Assembly (NCBI RefSeq): GCF_000337035.1
Contig: NZ_AOJL01000063.1
Span: 1-37,979 of the forward strand
Direction: 5' to 3'
Origin: Halorubrum coriense DSM 10284
Lineage (GTDB): Archaea; Halobacteriota; Halobacteria; Halobacteriales; Haloferacaceae
Length of the DNA stretch: 37,979 nt
Shown: positions 1 through 9,442 of the stretch, one piece after another
Position numbering within the stretch: position 1 is the stretch's first letter
How the letters are laid out: the number at the start of each line of letters is the position of its first letter
Program-made: the position numbers and the translations under genes
Notes under the pieces: generated by a model
The model's database searches: none
What the model was told of the DNA's origin: nothing
What the model saw: only the letters and a program-made list of their open reading frames with translations

Positions 1-94
1 GAATATCCAACCTACCGTCCGTGAGGGATTGGGTCAACGTTGTCGGATTCACTCCCGGCGTAAACGCCGGGATTCTCTCCTCGTAGAAAGATAG
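1..94 (-). mobile_element. IS200/IS605-type left end, cut by window edge
   Basis: A stem-loop (CCCGGCG, loop TAAA, CGCCGGG at 54-71) lies in a block (39-94) that matches two others in this window, at 18162-18216 and 30971-31024. The last of these sits directly upstream of an intact tnpA, so the block is read as the left end of a minus-strand IS200/IS605 element. The tip would be at about 94 and the body would continue off the left of the window. Only about 40 bases of body are visible and no transposase can be read. From 95 to 196 I see no gene. Confidence 0.6.
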
Positions 95-196
95 AGGTCT
101 CTAGCCAAGAGTGACGTACAACCTCTTGGAGTAGACATGCGTGTGAATGGTGGGATGGTGAACGGTGAAAGTCACCAGCCTCTTGCTGGCGACTGA

Positions 197-1393
197 TTAC
201 CGGTCGTCCTGTAGTTCGAGGTGGTCCGCAGCAGTCGCTGCCCGCTCGCGGGCGGTGTCGATGTCGTGGCCGGTGCTGACGGTTACGGCCATGCGACGGC
301 CGGCGTACGCGTCTGGCTTGCCAAACAGCCGGACCGTCGTCTCTGGGATTTCGAGTGCCGTGTCGGCACCAACGAACGCCGGTTGGTCGACGGCCGTCTC
401 CGCGACGACCGCGTGGCTTGCGCCGGGCCGCTCGGCGGTAACCTCCGGGACCGGCAGGCCGAGCACGGCCCGCAGGTGGAGCTCGAATTCGCTTGCGGAC
501 TGGGTCCCAAGCGTGACGAGTCCGGTATCGTGGGGCCGAGGAGAAAGCTCACTGAACAGTACCTCGCCGTCGCGGACAAAGAACTCCACACCGAAGATGC
601 CATGACCCCCGAGCCCGTCAGTGACCCGCTTGGCCATCGACTGTGCGTCTGTAAGGGCGTCCTCGCTCATCGGGTGGGGCTGCCAACTCTCACGGTAGTC
701 ACCGTCAACCTGCCGGTGGCCAACGGGCGGACAGAACGTCGTTCCATCGGCGTGGCGTACCGTCAGCAGCGTCACCTCATAGTCGAAGTCCACGAGCTCC
801 TCAACGATGACACGGCCGGTGTCCGACCTGGTCCCCGCCCGAGCCGTCTCCCACCCTGCGTCAACCTCTTCTGGGGCGGTGACAGTTGACTGGCCCTTCC
901 CAGATGAGGACATCGTCGGCTTCACGACGACTGGGTAGCCGATCTCCTCGACTGCGTCCCGATAGGCGGCCTCGCTGTCGGCAAAGGCGAACTCGCTTGT
1001 CGGCACGTCCGCTTCCTCTGTAGCGAACTCCCGGATGCGTTGGCGGTCCATTGTCAGCCGCGTCGCCTCGGCCGTCGGGACGACGTCGTACCCCTCTCGT
1101 TCGAGGCGTTCGAGCTCCGTTGTCGCGATGGCCTCGATTTCGGGGACGATATAATCGGGCTCCTCTTCGGCGACGAGCTGTCGGAGCGCCTCGGCATCCG
1201 TCATATCAATGGTGTGCGAGCGGTGTGCGACCTGCATCGCGGGGGCACCCTCGTAGCGGTCGACGGCAACCGTCTCGACGCCAAGCGCCTGTGCCTCGAT
1301 GAGCAGTTCCTTTCCGAGTTCACCGCTGCCAAGCAACAGCAGCGTTGTCGCGTTTGCCGCACCCGGCGTTCCCAACCGCAGCGTGTCGGTCAT
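197..1393 (-). CDS. purT: formate-dependent phosphoribosylglycinamide formyltransferase (PurT)
   Basis: The encoded 398-aa ATP-grasp enzyme uses formate and ATP to formylate GAR in purine biosynthesis, the folate-independent route. An N-terminal pre-ATP-grasp fold carries LLLLGSGELGKELLIEAQ (about residues 18-35). The ATP-grasp core has GYPVVVKPTMSSSGKGQS (about 152-169) and the metal/ATP site FSELSPRPHDTG (about 280-291). Length matches the family. A GTG at 1402 would add three residues, but the ATG at 1393 starts the conserved part (MTDTLRLG) and is preferred. It stands alone and is divergent from the ABC exporter at 1570. No clear TATA box was recognised. Confidence 0.93.
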   Translation of the reverse strand: MTDTLRLGTPGAANATTLLLLGSGELGKELLIEAQALGVETVAVDRYEGAPAMQVAHRSHTIDMTDAEALRQLVAEEEPDYIVPEIEAIATTELERLEREGYDVVPTAEATRLTMDRQRIREFATEEADVPTSEFAFADSEAAYRDAVEEIGYPVVVKPTMSSSGKGQSTVTAPEEVDAGWETARAGTRSDTGRVIVEELVDFDYEVTLLTVRHADGTTFCPPVGHRQVDGDYRESWQPHPMSEDALTDAQSMAKRVTDGLGGHGIFGVEFFVRDGEVLFSELSPRPHDTGLVTLGTQSASEFELHLRAVLGLPVPEVTAERPGASHAVVAETAVDQPAFVGADTALEIPETTVRLFGKPDAYAGRRMAVTVSTGHDIDTARERAATAADHLELQDDR

Positions 1394-1569
1394 CGTATAC
1401 ACTTAGAACCGGGCAGGAAAAAAACAACAGCCGTCTCGGTTACGACCAAGATCAGACGGCGGCTCATGCGGAGCCGTTTAGGAGAGAGCCTAGAACGAAT
1501 CATCCCCAACCAAGTGGTCGACAGCGTCATGTCATCGGATACTTGTGCGCGAGAGCGCTACCCCAGTTA

Positions 1570-3474
1570 GTGACAGACGACCACGGCGGGTTTGAACACG
1601 TTCGCGAGAACGTAGACGGTCACCCGATGCTGAGTTTGCTCAGCTACGCCAAACGCTACTGGCCGACGCTCACACTCGGCGTGTTTGCGGCGTTTCTCAC
1701 CAGGTTCGCCCGACTAGTGCCACCAATTGTCGTCGCAGCGGCCATCGATCGAGCAATCCGTGGGTCGGCTGATGCGGGACTGTTGACCGACGTGGGCTTG
1801 CTGCCGCCGGGTGAGATCACCGGGGAAGCAGCTCGCCTCGCGGTGCTCGAACAACTCGTGCTCATCGCGGTGCTCGCGTACGTGGTCCGGTCGGTCGCTC
1901 GGTTTGTGTCCCGGTATCTGCTCCAAGCGACTGCGCAGAAGGTCCAACGTGATCTGCGGAACGACACGTACGACCACCTTCAGCGGCTCTCGATGGATTT
2001 CTTCGCCGATCATCAGACCGGCGGAATGATGTCGATTCTAAACAGCGACATCAATCGGCTTGAGCAGTTCCTCAACACGGAGTTCCGACAACTCATCCGC
2101 GTCGTCGCAACGGTCGGCGGCATTGCGATCATTCTCTGGACGTACTCGCCGAAGCTGGCGCTCATTGCGCTCGCACCGGTCCCGGTCATCGGACTGGCGA
2201 GCAGCCAGTTTCTCACCTGGATCGAGCCCCGATATAAATCAATTCGCGAGACCGTCGCTCGGCTGAACACCCGGCTTGAGAACAACCTCGGCGGCGCCGC
2301 GGTGATCAAGGCGTTCGACCGGTACAGCTTCGAGCACGGTCGGGTCGCTGAGCAGAGCGAGGCGTACCACGACGAGAAGGTCGCAGCACTTCGGATTCGA
2401 CGCGGGTTCTTTGCGACGTTACGACTGTTGACCGGCGTCGTGTTCGTCCTCGTGCTCTACATCGGTGGGACTGACATCATCACAGGCGTTCCCGGTGAGG
2501 CAGGAGCACTGACCCTCGGCGGATTCGCGCTCTTTTTCCTCCTGTTGCGGCGGCTGTACTCACCGATGCGTCGGGTCGGGAAGTCAGCGAACAAGTACCA
2601 GCTTGCGAAGTCTAGCGCCGAACGCGTGTTCGGGCTGCTTGACCGCGAGCCCACAATCACCAGCCCTGACGAAGCGCACGTCCCCGATTCGATCGACGGG
2701 GCGGTCACGTTCGACGACGTTACCTTTGCCTACGGGGACCGTGAGCCGGTACTTCAAGATGTCTCACTCGATGTGCCGTCGGGAACGACGATCGGGCTAG
2801 CCGGGGCAACCGGGGCCGGGAAATCAACGCTCCTGAAACTCATTCCCCGGTTCCACGATGTCAATGACGGTACAGTCCGGGTTGATGGGACTGACGTCCG
2901 GGACTACGACCTCCAGTCGTTACGGGACGCCATCGCCATTGTCGAGCAGAATCCGTACCTGTTCTCAGGAACCGTCGCGGAGAATATCGCGTACGGCGAC
3001 CGCGAAATTCTTGACTCAGAGTGGTCGGATGGCCCTGACAAGAGCGCCCGGGCTCGGGTCGAGCGGGCGGCTGAGGCCGCCGAAGCTGACGAGTTCATCG
3101 AAGATCTCCCCAACGGGTACGACACCCAGGTTGGCGAACGGGGTGTCAAACTCTCTGGCGGCCAGCGGCAGCGCCTCGCCATCGCCCGAGCACTGCTCAA
3201 CGATCCCGAGATCATCATTTTTGACGAGGCCACATCAGACGTTGACACGGAGACCGAAGAACTGATCCAAGAGAGTCTTGAGCGGCTGGTCGAAGAGCGG
3301 ACCGCGTTCATCATTGCGCACCGGCTGTCAACGATTCAGAACGCCGACGAGATTGTCGTAATGGATCAGGGCCAGATCGTCGAACAGGGGGTTCACACGG
3401 AACTAGTTGCGGGCGGCGGAACATATGCGAACCTCTGGCAGGGGCAGGCTGAGGCGTCTCCTGCCGACGACTGA
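1570..3474 (+). CDS. ABC exporter half-transporter, fused membrane and ATPase domains
   Basis: A 634-aa MsbA/multidrug-type exporter expected to work as a homodimer in the cytoplasmic membrane; the substrate (lipid or drug) is unknown. Residues about 1-350 hold six predicted membrane helices. The ATPase domain has Walker A (GATGAGKST, about 411-419), the signature [16 protein letters not shown] (from about 528), Walker B IIIFDEATSDVD and the H-loop IIAHRLST. The frame stays open far upstream, but the GTG at 1570 gives MTDDHGGFEHVRENVDG, the usual N-terminal style of haloarchaeal members; an internal ATG at 1627 would remove this acidic lead. Divergent from purT and single in its transcript. 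Confidence 0.9.
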   Translation: MTDDHGGFEHVRENVDGHPMLSLLSYAKRYWPTLTLGVFAAFLTRFARLVPPIVVAAAIDRAIRGSADAGLLTDVGLLPPGEITGEAARLAVLEQLVLIAVLAYVVRSVARFVSRYLLQATAQKVQRDLRNDTYDHLQRLSMDFFADHQTGGMMSILNSDINRLEQFLNTEFRQLIRVVATVGGIAIILWTYSPKLALIALAPVPVIGLASSQFLTWIEPRYKSIRETVARLNTRLENNLGGAAVIKAFDRYSFEHGRVAEQSEAYHDEKVAALRIRRGFFATLRLLTGVVFVLVLYIGGTDIITGVPGEAGALTLGGFALFFLLLRRLYSPMRRVGKSANKYQLAKSSAERVFGLLDREPTITSPDEAHVPDSIDGAVTFDDVTFAYGDREPVLQDVSLDVPSGTTIGLAGATGAGKSTLLKLIPRFHDVNDGTVRVDGTDVRDYDLQSLRDAIAIVEQNPYLFSGTVAENIAYGDREILDSEWSDGPDKSARARVERAAEAAEADEFIEDLPNGYDTQVGERGVKLSGGQRQRLAIARALLNDPEIIIFDEATSDVDTETEELIQESLERLVEERTAFIIAHRLSTIQNADEIVVMDQGQIVEQGVHTELVAGGGTYANLWQGQAEASPADD

Positions 3475-3596
3475 CTTTCGGCCAGAGGTTTTGTTGGCAC
3501 GCCAGCCCGGCTCTCCCCTACTCCCCGGACGCCAGTCTCCCTTATTAGCGATCAAGCTCGTCTGGGTGGTGTGCTCAACATAACTCTAGACATAAT

Positions 3597-3728
3597 CAAC
3601 AATTTCGCTACATTGTTGCGTACCATGACGCGATTTCTACCGTCACAGCACTCAACATAGTTGATGGTGTGTTTCAATTGTTGAACCGCATCAGTAAATC
3701 TTAGTATCATAAGAACCGACCACCACTA
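3597..3728 (+). promoter_or_regulatory. promoter region of the CARDB/MacB-like operon with two inverted repeats
   Basis: Upstream of the ATG at 3729 there is a TATA-like TAAATCTTA at 3695-3703, the right distance for a leaderless mRNA. Two inverted repeats precede it: CAACAAT (3597-3603) with ATTGTTG (3612-3618), and TTCAATTGTTGAA (3673-3685), which lies just upstream of the TATA box where an operator could act. Their role is inferred from position. The rest of 3475-3728 shows no gene. Confidence 0.4.
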
Positions 3729-4934
3729 ATGCGTAGGTCCCTCCCCTCCCGACTGGTACTGGCCCTTCTCGTTTTGAGCAGCACAGGCGTGGTCGCAGCA
3801 ACCGCCAGTGGCCCGGCTGTCCAACTATCGTCAGTAGCAGTAACACCTGACGATCCAACCACTGGCGAACAAGTCACAATCGAAGCTACCATCTCTAACC
3901 TCGAAAATAGTGATTCAATCGTCGATGTTACTGACATCTATGTCCGATCAATAGGGACTACACAAGAGTTTGACCGCATCGAGAATATTGGATCAGTCTC
4001 TCCTGGTGGGTCCCTCTCTGTTCCAATCTCAGCAACGTTTGAGACACCTGGTTAAAAACAGTTGGCAATCAACCTTGTTGTACAAGATGCCAATGGCAAG
4101 TATCACTCGTACACCTATCCAGTTTATATTGAGGTGTCTGAGCCGAAGGTGAAAGCTGATCTGTCAGCAACAGCTCCACAAAACGATTCTGGGATGATCG
4201 AGGTCTCACTGACGAACTTTGGCAACACTGACCTCACCGATGTTGAGGTTACTGCCACAGCTAATGGTAACGTCCTCGACCGCAACTTTGTCCGTGACGT
4301 GTCACCTGAGTCCAACCGAGTTACCGCCTTTGACACGAGCGGCGTTGTATCAGATACGGTCGAGTTTACCGCGACGTACAACGCTGCTGGCGACAGTTAC
4401 TCTACATCGCTTGCCACCAACGTCAACGAAGAGACTCAAGTTCCCGGTGAAATTCGGCTCACCGCGGTTGAGGTCTCACGTGCCGGGTCCGGAGTAATGA
4501 TCGAAGGTGACGCTGCGAATCTTGGCGGCACCGACGTTGATTCTGTGCTCGTCCAGATCAACGATACTGCTGATGTCCAACCCGTGTCCCCGTCGGGTGA
4601 ATACTTCGTTGGTGGCGTGGAGGCCAGCGAGTTCGCCACATTTGAACTCACCGCAGAGACCGAGTCAAACGCTTCATCGGTTCCTGTCGCCATCACGTAT
4701 ATCGTTGATAACGAGCGTGTGACAACGACACAGAAGGTTGACTTGACGGGTGCCTCCATATCTGCGGGCAGCGGCTCGGCGCCTGGTGACGGCGTTGCTT
4801 CCGGCGCCGACGCGTCTGGCCCCCGTGCCGGATCCGCTGGCCCCGGTGGACCTCCGCTCTGGCTTATTGCTGGCGGTATCGCAGTTATCACCATTCTCCT
4901 CGGCGGTGTAGCCTACAGGTGGCGCAGCCGATGA
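3729..4934 (+). pseudogene. exported CARDB-like surface protein, interrupted by in-frame TAA
   Basis: The frame encodes a secreted, membrane-anchored protein of 401 aa if the internal stop is read through. It has a signal peptide (RLVLALLVLSSTGVVAATA), beta-rich repeats typical of COG1361/CARDB-like haloarchaeal surface proteins (segments such as VEVSLTNFGNTDLTDVEVTA), a Gly/Ser/Ala/Pro linker, and a C-terminal helix PLWLIAGGIAVITILLGGVA followed by RWRSR. A TAA at 4053-4055 (codon 109) splits it; the downstream part stays open in the same frame and can restart at TTG 4062. One base change would explain this. It overlaps the next gene by ATGA, so it belongs to the ATPase/permease operon and may have been its periplasmic-side partner. 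Sequencing error or stop readthrough is not excluded. Confidence 0.75.
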
Positions 4935-5596
4935 GTGTCATTGTACTTGAGGATGCGATAAAGCGGTACCAAACCGGCGGAGAAGTCATTGAGGCGCTGG
5001 CTAGTGTCAACTTTCGTGCCGATCGCGGCGAGATGGTTACAATCATCGGCCCCTCTGGCTCGGGCAAGAGTACGTTGCTGAATATGATTGGGCTACTCGA
5101 TACGCCGACAGCTGGACGTGTCCGGCTCAACGGGCGTGATGTCACAGACTTTTCTACGGATGAACTAACCGAAGAACGGCGATCTGACATTGGGTTCGTC
5201 TTTCAAGATTATCACCTACTTCCGATGCTCACAGCGACCGAAAATGTAGAACTGCCAACAATGTGGGACACCGAGGTTGACAGACGTGACCGGGCTGTTG
5301 AATTGCTCAACCGCGTTGGACTTAGTGACCGACTGACACACAAGCCTCCTCAACTATCCGGTGGCCAGCGCCAACGAGTCGCCATTGCGCGTGCATTAGT
5401 CAACGAACCGGATGTTCTTCTTGCGGACGAGCCGACTGGTAACCTCGACCAAGACACCGGAGCGACAATCTTAGATGAATTAACGAGGCTCAAAGAAAGC
5501 GAGAACATTGCTATTGTGGCAGTCACTCACGACGAGCAGTTAGTCGAGTACTCTGATCGGATTGTTGAGTTAGTTGACGGGAGTATCAACACATGA
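4931..5596 (+). CDS. ABC transporter ATPase, MacB/LolD type
   Basis: A 221-aa cytoplasmic ATPase subunit of a MacB/LolCDE-type system. It carries Walker [16 protein letters not shown], the Q-loop VFQDYHLLP, the signature [16 protein letters not shown], Walker [13 protein letters not shown] and H-loop VTHDEQ. The 'ADEPTGNLD' form is characteristic of the LolD/MacB group. The ATG at 4931 overlaps the stop of the CARDB gene (ATGA); a GTG at 4919 is less likely. It also overlaps the following permease by ATGA, so translation of the three genes is probably coupled. MacB-type systems work mechanically on extracytoplasmic substrates; the substrate here is unknown. Confidence 0.92.
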   Translation: MSVIVLEDAIKRYQTGGEVIEALASVNFRADRGEMVTIIGPSGSGKSTLLNMIGLLDTPTAGRVRLNGRDVTDFSTDELTEERRSDIGFVFQDYHLLPMLTATENVELPTMWDTEVDRRDRAVELLNRVGLSDRLTHKPPQLSGGQRQRVAIARALVNEPDVLLADEPTGNLDQDTGATILDELTRLKESENIAIVAVTHDEQLVEYSDRIVELVDGSINT

Positions 5597-6738
5597 GCAG
5601 ACGACATCCTCTGCGGCGATTTCCCAGCGCATTGATGGCGTGGCGGAATCTTGGCCGTAATCGAGTTCGGACCGCTCTCGCGACACTCGGCATCCTGATT
5701 GGCGTTGTTGCGATCGCATCGCTGGGAATGGCTACGGCCGCAATCCAACAACAAGCTACCGCAAATCTTGAGGGGTTATCAAACGAGGTGACAGTCTCTG
5801 CAGGGCCGGACAACCCCAATGACGGAATCTCCGCTGAGCAGGTTGATGATATTGAGCGACTTGCAGGTGATGCAACAGTGGTACCCGAGCGGAGCAATGT
5901 GACAACACTCTCTGCTCGGAATGGGGCTGAAACACGCGTTAGGGTAACCGCGCTGACGAAGGCGGATACAATGTATAATATCTCTCGAGGACGCATCTCA
6001 AACCGTTTCCGGTCAGGGGCGTTACTCTCTCAGGCAGATGCCAGACGGCTTGGGATTGAGATTGGTGATCCGGTTACCTACGACGGAAAACTTTATCGCA
6101 TTCAAGGAATCCTCTCGTCATCTCAGGGCCTCGGCGGTCAGCGGCGAGTACTCGTGCTACCACTCTCGGCAATGAGTGATCAGAATTATTATGATTCGGT
6201 AACTGTTTTGGCGGAACCTGGGCAATCAGTAGAGGCTCTTACAGCCGACATCGAATCGTCATTCAATACTGCTGACGAAGACATTATTCGTGTTCGAAAC
6301 TTTGCTTCGGTACAGCAGAACGTTGGATCATTTCTGGGTACGCTCCGGCTCGGGCTTCTTGGCATTGGGTCAATTTCGTTGGTGGTTGCGAGCGTCGCGA
6401 TTCTCAATGTGATGCTGATGAGTACCGTCGAACGGCGGGGAGAAATTGGTGTTCTCAGAGCTGTCGGCATCACGCGTGGCGAAGTTCTTCGAATGATCCT
6501 TACCGAAGCGGTGTTCCTCGGTGTAATTGGCGGCGTGTTGGGAGTCGTCGTTTCCGCCGGTATCGGTGTAGTATTGTTTGAATTCCTGGTGGGGAGCCCA
6601 CTGAATGCATTCCGCTGGCAAAGCGTACAATACCTCCTCTATGGCATGGTGTTTGCCGTTGCTGCAAGTTCGATTAGTGGGTTGTATCCAGCATGGAAAG
6701 CAGCAAATGAACGACCCGTTGAGGCACTTCGAGACTGA
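5593..6738 (+). CDS. ABC transporter permease, MacB/FtsX family
   Basis: A 381-aa permease with the MacB topology: one N-terminal helix (TALATLGILIGVVAIASLG, about residues 27-45), a large extracytoplasmic MacB_PCD-like domain (about 50-235), and three C-terminal FtsX helices (around LLGIGSISLVVASVAILNVM, then about 295-325 and 340-365). The motif STVERRGEIGVLRAVGIT between helices 2 and 3 is typical of the family. It starts inside the ATPase stop codon (ATGA). It forms the membrane part of the preceding ATPase; with the CARDB protein it makes a three-gene set common in haloarchaea. Confidence 0.92.
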   Translation: MSRRHPLRRFPSALMAWRNLGRNRVRTALATLGILIGVVAIASLGMATAAIQQQATANLEGLSNEVTVSAGPDNPNDGISAEQVDDIERLAGDATVVPERSNVTTLSARNGAETRVRVTALTKADTMYNISRGRISNRFRSGALLSQADARRLGIEIGDPVTYDGKLYRIQGILSSSQGLGGQRRVLVLPLSAMSDQNYYDSVTVLAEPGQSVEALTADIESSFNTADEDIIRVRNFASVQQNVGSFLGTLRLGLLGIGSISLVVASVAILNVMLMSTVERRGEIGVLRAVGITRGEVLRMILTEAVFLGVIGGVLGVVVSAGIGVVLFEFLVGSPLNAFRWQSVQYLLYGMVFAVAASSISGLYPAWKAANERPVEALRD

Positions 6739-6773
6739 TCTCACACATTGAAACCCGACCTAAGTGTGCCTAT

Positions 6774-7110
<337 letters not shown>

Positions 7111-7198
7111 GAATCGCTCAGTACAGCCAGTCTATACGGATAATCGTCCCGTGATGATCTGTCGATCCGGCGATTAAAAATCGAGGCGTCGTTCGCCC

Positions 7199-8422
7199 TC
7201 AATCTAGGTGGACGAGCGGCGATGTTTCACGGACGAAAACGGCCCGATCGAATTCACTGAGATCGGGGGGTGTGTACCTCACGGGGTTGTCGCCATCGGG
7301 AGTACCGCCCCAGATGGTGTGTCGCCGTGGTTGCGTCCGGGGCCAGTCCCGAATCGACAAATCGTCGTAGAGGTCCTCAACCGACACAGAAAACACTGGC
7401 TCCGCTACCTGCTGAAACACCGCTGGAATCGACATCGATGGCGGGTCCGGGATAGGATACTCTTCAACTGTTTCCGTTGTGAAGTCCTTGGCAGCTACCC
7501 TCCTAGTCCCGGTTTTGAAGACGACCGGGTAGTACAGGTCACCGTACGAGTCGGCGAGCCGGTTCCCCATCGACGGAACATCCACGTCCCATTCGTCGAG
7601 GACGTGTCTGCCCCGGCCGAGATGTGCGTTGACCCCCCAGATGACGACCGGACCTGTCGAGCGGTCATGGATCCACTTGACGTTCTCGGCCATCGCCTCG
7701 TCTCGAAGCGCGTGCCGATCTTCCCGACCGAGTTCGTGAGCTTCGATTTGTACCTCAATGAGGTTGAGTCGGTGTCGAACGCGTTCGTACGCCCGACGGG
7801 ACTCCGCCTCGACCCACGCCGACTCGTTGGCGTCAAGCATCGGCGATACAATCGAATGTACCTGTCGTGCGCTTTCGAGCAGCGCCTGGCGTTCGTCCTC
7901 AGATTCGTAACCGGTCTTCATGGTGTCGAGATCCTCGCGGAGCGACCCATCGATATCAGCGCCGACACGGTTGAGGTACGGCTCGATTCCGATGGCCGCG
8001 TCCTCAATGATAGTCGTATCGAACCCGTAGACGTGGACGTGGTCTTCAGCCGGACGCTCGGCGTTGACTGATTGTAGCCATTCGAGCAATTCGGCTACGG
8101 GCGCAGTTTGTATCGGGCGGTAGCCATCCGTTCCGGTGAGAATCGAGCGAATATCGCTCGTGCCGGTTGTAACTCCCTCGTCGATCCGACAGAACTGGTG
8201 GAACGGCGCTTCGAAAGCAACCGCCCGAAGCCCGAACTCCTCAACGAGCAGTCGTATGAGCCGGAATCGTAGTTCGGCGAGCTCCTCCATGTCGACACTG
8301 TCATCGACGTTCATCTCGCGCGTGTGGATTTCGAAGATGTCCTCGCGTCCCTCTTCATCAGCCGGCGGCACCTCCATCAGCCGGTCGAACCGACCCGGAC
8401 GGAGGATAGCGTCATCGAGCAT
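7199..8422 (-). CDS. chimeric ORF: AAA-ATPase tail fused to truncated erythromycin esterase
   Basis: A 407-aa open frame made of two unrelated parts. Residues about 1-48 ([20 protein letters not shown] and on) are the end of the AAA module of proteasome-activating nucleotidase. From about residue 49 ([20 protein letters not shown]) the frame is the C-terminal four fifths of an erythromycin esterase-like hydrolase, including [22 protein letters not shown] and [17 protein letters not shown]. The first part of the esterase, which should carry the GE(A/S)THG segment with catalytic residues, is missing. It is therefore probably a non-functional relic of recombination rather than a designed fusion. 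The listed start is only the first ATG after the nonsense codon of the PAN fragment. Confidence 0.6.
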   Translation of the reverse strand: MLDDAILRPGRFDRLMEVPPADEEGREDIFEIHTREMNVDDSVDMEELAELRFRLIRLLVEEFGLRAVAFEAPFHQFCRIDEGVTTGTSDIRSILTGTDGYRPIQTAPVAELLEWLQSVNAERPAEDHVHVYGFDTTIIEDAAIGIEPYLNRVGADIDGSLREDLDTMKTGYESEDERQALLESARQVHSIVSPMLDANESAWVEAESRRAYERVRHRLNLIEVQIEAHELGREDRHALRDEAMAENVKWIHDRSTGPVVIWGVNAHLGRGRHVLDEWDVDVPSMGNRLADSYGDLYYPVVFKTGTRRVAAKDFTTETVEEYPIPDPPSMSIPAVFQQVAEPVFSVSVEDLYDDLSIRDWPRTQPRRHTIWGGTPDGDNPVRYTPPDLSEFDRAVFVRETSPLVHLD

Positions 8423-8800
8423 GTCGAGACGGTTCGTCGCAGCGATGATCCGGACATCCCCGCGGTCGTTGAAGCCATCCAGTTCAGCGAGGAGCTACAT
8501 GAGCGTCCGCTGGACTTCAGCATCACCCGACGTCTTCGAGTCGGTACGCTTGGGCGCAATCGCGTCGATCTCGTCGATGAACAGCACCGACGGACCGTGT
8601 CGCGGGCGATCTCGAAGAGGTCTCGGACTAGCTTGGAGCCCTCACCAATGAACTTGTGGACGAACTCGGAACCAGCCATCCGAACAAACGTCGCGTCGGT
8701 CTCGTTGGCGACGGCCTTCGCGAGCATCGTCTTGCCCGTCCCCGGCAGACCGTGAAGGAGCACGCCACTCGGAAGGGACCACCGAGCGTGCCGAACGAGC
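8281..8800 (-). pseudogene. proteasome-activating nucleotidase fragment, frameshift and nonsense
   Basis: An internal piece of a PAN-type AAA ATPase. Walker A is readable ([20 protein letters not shown], with L where PAN usually has P), followed by the pore segment [10 protein letters not shown] one-base deletion near 8600 moves the frame just before Walker B ([15 protein letters not shown]). A TAG at 8495-8497 replaces the expected Gln codon in [13 protein letters not shown]. Sensor 1 (RIIAATN) and the arginine finger region (RPGRFDR) follow and run into the esterase fragment. The N-terminal coiled coil and OB domain and the C-terminal helices are absent. The remaining sequence is well conserved, so decay looks recent. 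Confidence 0.8.
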
Positions 8801-8889
8801 CTACGCGGAACGGCTGAAGTCAAATAGCGACGACCGGTCACGGGAATCACAAATAACGGATTTGGATACAGACGGGTCGGGCTAGTGTA

Positions 8890-9285
8890 TCACTCGTCAC
8901 CACTACAGACGAGAACGGGGCGTTCGGCATCAAGAATGACGCTCTGGGTGACGCTGCCGAACAGGACCTTCCCAGTAGGCGATCGCTTCCGGCCAGCGAC
9001 GACGATTTGATCGGCGTTGTGGTTGTCGGCAACATTGAGTATCGCTCGAGCCGCGTCGCCGCCATAGCCTTCGGGCCTCACCTCGATCCCAGCTTCCTCA
9101 AGCCGAGACTGAGCGACTCGGACCGACTTGACTTGTTCGACAGTGCCGCCCTCCCTGTTTTCGCTGAACGCGTGGACAAGCACCACTTCTACATTGTCCG
9201 ATTCGAGTGGCATCGACGCAATCGTCTCAGCCTGTGTTCTGGCACGCTGCTCGTCCGTGTCGATACCGACAAGAAATGTGAACAT
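8890..9285 (-). CDS. universal stress protein UspA family
   Basis: A 131-aa single-domain Usp. It opens with FTFLVGIDTDEQ and ends with the nucleotide-binding signature of the ATP-binding subclass (VVAGRKRSPTGKVLFGSVTQ, about residues 94-113) before the last strand RPVLVCSG. Such proteins are cytoplasmic dimers that bind ATP; the specific role here is unknown. It lies divergent from the Liv operon, with 157 bp between them. Confidence 0.88.
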   Translation of the reverse strand: MFTFLVGIDTDEQRARTQAETIASMPLESDNVEVVLVHAFSENREGGTVEQVKSVRVAQSRLEEAGIEVRPEGYGGDAARAILNVADNHNADQIVVAGRKRSPTGKVLFGSVTQSVILDAERPVLVCSGDE

Positions 9286-9442
9286 GGGACGACCGTCGCA
9301 GCACTCTCATTTGTTTGTTTCGACGGACTCGGTTGCGCTGGCCGCCGCTCGTGGGCAATGATGAGCCGGGTAACTGCCCGCATGCGAGTGAATTTATCCC
9401 TAATAATTATGTAGTACGTGCCTCTGTGAGCATGTAGAACAC

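Noticed and set aside
221-889. 222-aa plus-strand frame opposite purT
   Set aside because: Shadow of purT; high-GC third positions keep opposite frames open. Arg/Gly/Val-rich with no family.
1345-1569. 75-residue N-terminal extension of the ABC exporter
   Set aside because: It overlaps the purT start region, is basic and proline-rich, and the GTG at 1570 gives the expected N-terminus.
7208-8071. 287-aa plus-strand frame opposite the esterase fragment
   Set aside because: Antisense shadow with basic composition, unlike haloarchaeal proteins; the minus-strand esterase motifs explain the region.
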